This document shows, piece after piece, positions 26,501-32,500 of a stretch of 64,000 nucleotides of DNA (the stretch's first letter is position 1; every line of letters starts with the position of its first letter). The notes beneath the pieces are model-generated. The model did not search any database, was not told the DNA's origin, and saw only the letters and a program-made list of their open reading frames with translations. The position numbers and the translations under genes are program-made. The DNA comes from Fuerstiella sp. (lineage in GTDB: Bacteria; Planctomycetota; Planctomycetia; Planctomycetales; Planctomycetaceae): the NCBI GenBank assembly GCA_022843805.1, contig JALHMY010000018.1, positions 1 through 64,000 on the forward strand. The letters run 5' to 3'.

Positions 26501-29500
26501 TGAGACTCAGAGCAAGGTAGTGATTACCGAGAGTGGCGGTTCCACCGAACTGGTTGAAGACCAGATTGCGGTCGATTCGTACCAGATTTCATTGTTTGAC
26601 CCACTGAACCTGAACGCAGCCACTGTCGCTTATCTGACTGTATCAGCCGGACTTTCTTCAACAAACGACCGACGTCTGGCGAAGCGAAACACCGGCGATG
26701 CGGATGGTCCGCACGAAGCAGACAGTCTGCTTGTATCGATCGATGGAGGTCTGACGTGGGTGCGAGCCGGAGTCCTGAAGTTTACCGCTGCGAACTGGGC
26801 CGTTCCGCAAACCGTGCTGGTCAAAGCGGCCCACGATGATGCGATTGAGGGCGAGCGAAAGGTCATGGTCAGCCACAGCCTGACAGTCTTCAGCCCCAGT
26901 GCGGAAGATGTTAAGGCCTTTGATGGCGTGGCGATTCCGAATGTGGAAGTGCGAGTGCTGGATGATGATCTCGGCTCCCTGCTGATTCGCCAGACTGCCA
27001 CTTCAACTCGCATTCTTGAAGGTGATGCGGCTTCCGAAATCAGTGATACTTACGAAGTTCGACTTGCTGTGGACCCCACTCAGTCTGTAGCCGTTAATCT
27101 GGGATTCAGCGAATCCAGCCAGATCAGGGTCTACGACGAGTTCAACAATGAGATTACCAGCCTGACCTTTGGCCCGGGCAATAACAACTGGCGGACCCTG
27201 AGGATCACAGCCATCAATGATGCAGTGCGGGAAAACACGAGCGTACTGACGATCAGTCACACGTTTTCCACCCTCGACCCCGTCTACAGTGCCGCGGACT
27301 CCGTGGATCTGGATGTCAGGATCTTTGACAACGATTCACCGGGTGTTCTCGTCACCGAATCCAATGGTTCAACCCGTGTGGTCAAAGGTGTCTCCGGCGA
27401 TGACTACACGTTGCGGCTCGTCAGCCAGCCCACGGCCGATGTTTACGTCAATCTTTACGGAGACGGACAGACGGTCTTCACTGGTGCCAGGACCGTGGGA
27501 CAGGTAGACGATCGTTTGGTGCTTCGTCCTGTCGGCGACGCATGGGCTGCAAACGTGGACTTTGCCACCAATGGCGCGGACCCGGATACAATCACTCGTG
27601 CCGGAACCAGCTGGGCAGATGATGGTGTGAACATTGGCAGTCTGCTTCGAATCAATGGCAGCGGACCGCTGTACAAAGTCAACGCCATTAAAGACGTTCG
27701 CAGCGGTGATGTTGTTGTCAGCAGCAGTCTCGTACTGACTCTCGATGGCAATGTTTCGAGTCAGACGGACGGGGTCGTTTCCCTGCAGCGAATGGTCTGG
27801 GCTGTGAAATTCACGGCCGCCGACTGGGCAAAGGAAGTCAATGTCTCAGTCGCAGCAGACAACAACTTCATTCCGGACCCTGATCAGCAGTTCGTTCGCA
27901 GCCAGCCAGTACGGAATCATGTCGTCAATGGGATTCGAGGTCCACTGATTATCGAAGGCGGGGTCGCGGAAGGAAAAGACCGTTCGATTCGCCCGGCGGT
28001 GATGCTGCCGACTGAACAAACTGCGATGCCGATCGACATCAGCATCCAGTCAGACGAGACAAAGCAGGCGGATCGGTTGAACGTGTTCAATGACTCCAGC
28101 ACGGCCGACGATCGTGGCTGGATGACGGCCGTTGAGCTTCGGAACGACGTGATCAAACTCGGCGACGCGAATCTCAATAACGATGTCCGTCCGATCAACC
28201 TGTCCGGCCTCGGTATGCGACCCGGACCTGATGGACGAAGCACAGACCTCATCGTGGATATCAGTGAAGCTCAGGACGGAAGCGGAAATATCACGATTCC
28301 TGGTGGCATCACGTTTGATGATATCGAAATTTCTGAAATTCTTCTCGGCCAGGGCAACGATCAATTCAACATCGCGGCGACAAGTTCAGGGACACCTGGA
28401 GCTTCTGGAAGCGTCGTGACTGTTCTGCACGGTGGCGGCAACACCGCTCTGAATTCCGGCGTGATGGGTGGCGATACCGTGATCGTCACCGGCGGGGGCG
28501 GACCGGCTTCTCCGCTGGTCATCTATGGTGATACGTCGCAGGACGGACGTCGTTACAACTCACGTCCGGATCTGGGCATCATCAACGGTAATGGCATTAT
28601 CTATCAGAATTCCGGCAATGACGTGATTGACGCCTCTGCGTCTGCGGGAGCTGTGACGATCTACGGTGGCAATGGCAACGATCTGATTCGCGGGAGTCAG
28701 GCGGATGATCAGCTGGCCGGCGGTTCGGGCGACGATACGATCTTCGGTGGATCCGGACACGATCACATCTATGGAGATTCGGGCTTCAATCTGGCATTTG
28801 ATGTGACAAAGGGTGCGAACGATGTGGCTATCGTATCGCGTTTGCTGACAGTGCCTGTGGCCGATACGGCCTCATCACCGCTGCGGGATCGACTTCTGGC
28901 GGGCCGCGATCTGATTTCCGGTAATTCGGGAAATGACATTATCTTCGGCGATCACGGGGTAATCGAGCAGTCCGCCGGCATAGTGCGGCTGATCAGTACT
29001 GGAAACGTCACGCTGATTCGCACTGAAGCACCTGACAACGGTGATGTGGATCAGATCGACGGCAATGATGGCAATGACCGGATTCTTGGCGGTTTTGGCG
29101 GGGATACGATCAGTGGCGGCGAGGGTCACAACATCATTGTCGGGGATCACGGTCAGGCCTCGTTCAATGCATCGGCTCAGCTGCTGGAAATCACGACGAC
29201 CAATCCAACCATCGGCGGAGCGGACAGCATTACCAGTGGTTCGGGCAACGACCTGATTATCGCGGGTACAGGCAGCGACACAGTGTCTTCGGGATCCGGT
29301 AATGATCTGATTTTCGGGGATCATGGTCGCGTTACTGGCAGCGGTATTGATCTGACATTGTTGCCACTGAACACGGTGTCGCCGACCTTTGTGATGACAT
29401 CCATCGCCACTCAGAACAGTGACTCTGGTGGCGATGATCTGATTAATGCGGGTGCGGGCAGTGACATTGTCATCGGCGGTCAGGGCTTTGACCGAATTCT

Positions 29501-32500
29501 GGGCGGCAGCGGGGATGACGATATCATTGGCGGACATACCGTTGCCGATGGACAGGACTCCGGCGACTGGATCGACGGTGGTGCAGGCAACGACTACATC
29601 GCCGGTGACAACGCTTATATTCGCCGCGCATCCGGTAATGCCAGCCCGCGATTCAGAGCGTTGACAGGCACCGAAATCTCCGGGACGAATGGCAATGTTA
29701 CGGCTGCTTCACAGGCAGACCCTTCCGGTACCGCGAATCGCACTGTCACGCTGTTTAACCACACTGCGACAACCGTCGCAGGCGTCTATGGTGACGACGC
29801 GATCGCCGGTGGTTCCGGCAACGACGCGATTTTCGGCCAGCTCGGCAGCGACGCCATTCAGGGCGACGGAGCGGTTGTTAACGCAGCAGGGACCATGATC
29901 CTGAACGTCGCCGCCGCGAAAATCTCCGTCGATGACATTGATGGCGTCGATACGGACGGGGACGACTATATTGAAGGAGGCGGGGGCAATGATATCATCT
30001 TCGGCAACCTCGGACAGGACGACATTATTGGCGGCAGTTCAGGTCTGTTCGGCACTCCAACTGCCGCTCACAGGCCTGACGGCAGCGATCTCATCTTCGG
30101 TGGTTCGGGTACAAATGCTGCCCGCAACAATGTGGGTGATGAATCACTGAACGGTCACGCTCGTGATGCCGACGTGATTCTCGGGGACAATGGGAATATC
30201 TTCCGAATTGTTGGTACCAATGGTATCTCCAGCGGAAACTACCTGACGTTCAACTATGACAGTTACGGGCCGAAACGCATTGTTCCTCGGTCGACTCAGT
30301 ACCTCGATTATGCACCCGGCGATGCCAGCAATAACGCCTTCAGCGACGAAATTCACGGCGAATCCGGAGACGATGTTGTTCATGGAATGTCCGGAAACGA
30401 CGTGATCTTCGGTGATGGTCAGGATGACGATTTGATCGGCGGAGCAGGCAATGACCGCATTTACGGAGGAGCGGGCGAAGACGGAATTCTTGGTGACGAC
30501 GGGCGGATCCAGACCAGCCGAAACGGGTTAACCGAAACTCTGTATGGAATCCTCACGCCGACAACCCAGGGCACGATCAATCTGCCGAATACACTTATTG
30601 GTGCGATCGTCAACGTTACCGGCCGCCTTAAGAAAACTGTCGATCTGGCGAGCTACCGACAGGGTGGTCACGACGTTGTCTACGGCGGACTGGGTGATGA
30701 CTTCATTCACGGCGGTTTTGGGGACGATGCGATCAGTGGTGCCGAAGCTGTCGCGGATTGGTTCCTCACCACGCCCCTCGGTGACGAGTCGGTGCTGATG
30801 TATAATGCCGCCACCCGTATGTTTGCGGCCTACAATCCGGTGGATCCTTTGTCGAAGATTGCCGGTTTTATCCTGAATTTTGATGCGACCGGATCCGATG
30901 GCAGCAAGATCAGCGACGGGATGGACAGTCTCTTTGGTGATGAGGGCAACGACTGGCTTGTCGGCGGCACGTTGAACGACCGAATGTTCGGTGGCATGGG
31001 CGATGACCTGCTGAATGGTGACGACAATCTCGAAACGAGCAATGGGCTGAACAATATTCCCGATGTTCCGCTGTATGCAGATGCCGATTTCGCATTCGGT
31101 GGTGGTGGATTCGATGTGATGATCGCCAACACCGGAGCCGATCGACTGATCGACTGGGTTAAGCGATTTAACACCTATGTCGTCCCGGTGATTCCAACCG
31201 TCGCCAACCCGGCAATTGCCAGTCCAACGGTACTGAGAGAGGCATCGCCGATCCTGACGCAGTTCCTGCGAGATCTCGCATTTTCTTCGGGGTTCGATTC
31301 CGATACCGACGTGCAGTCAAATCAGTTTCATGCAGAACTTGGTCTGGTGACGAACGAAGATGGCCAGACATGGTTCGATCAGATCTGGCAGCGTCCTGAC
31401 CGCGATCCCGTACCGAGCAATCTGTATGTGGGCATTGATACGCTCGGTGGGTTCGAGACTCTTCCGGTCCCGGGGATTCGGATACTGAATACGACCAGCA
31501 TTACCGTCAGTGAGTACAGGGACAGCAGCTCGATTCTTGTTGTTCTGACATCGCCACCTCTGCAGAATGTGGTGCTCACGATCACATCGCAGAATACCGC
31601 CGAAGTCATTGTGGACAATTCGATACTGACTTTCACCCCGCTCAACTGGAACATCCCGCAGGCTGTGAAAGTGACCGGAGTGGATGACTCTGTGATTGAT
31701 GGCCACAAACAGGTCAGCGTTACAATTTCCGTGAATACTGCTCTTTCGGCCCAATCCTATGCATCGGTGACTCCGCAGACAGTTGTTGTCACAAATCAGG
31801 ACAACGACCTTTCAAGGCCGACAATTAATGGACCGCCCGCTACGACGACCAGCCAGCGTCCGACGATTACATGGACGAGCGACCCTGCTGCAGTTGGCTA
31901 TGATATCTGGATTGGCAACGTGTCCACACGGCAGAATCCTTATCTCATCACAACATCCACAACCAACAGCCTGACACCGACTGCGGACCTCGGAATTGGT
32001 GTCTTTGATATTTGGGTACGGTCATTCCGATCGGATGGAATCAAGGGCCAGTGGTCGGTGTTGTATCGCACCCAGATCGATACACCTGTCACTATTTCTC
32101 CAACTGCCGCCGTGCAGCTGACATCGCGTCCGACAATCACATGGGCACCTGTTACCGGAGCTGTGCGATATGATGTGTGGATCGATAATGTCACAACCGG
32201 GCAGAGCCAGGTGATTCGTGACCAGAATGTCACGACAACATCCTGGACGCCGTCCGCCGATATGCCGATTTCTGCTTACCGCATCTGGGTTCGGGGCGTG
32301 GACGGCGGCGGCCGGTTTGCAAAATGGAGTGTCGTGGTGAACTTCCGGGTTGCCACGGCCCCGATACCAATCAGTCCTGTTGCTTCAACCTTTGACCGTA
32401 CACCGACGTTTACCTGGACTCCAGTGACCGGGGCGGTCACATACTCCTTCCAGCTCCGCAATCTCGCGACCGGAGTGACCATCTATAACATCCGGAATCT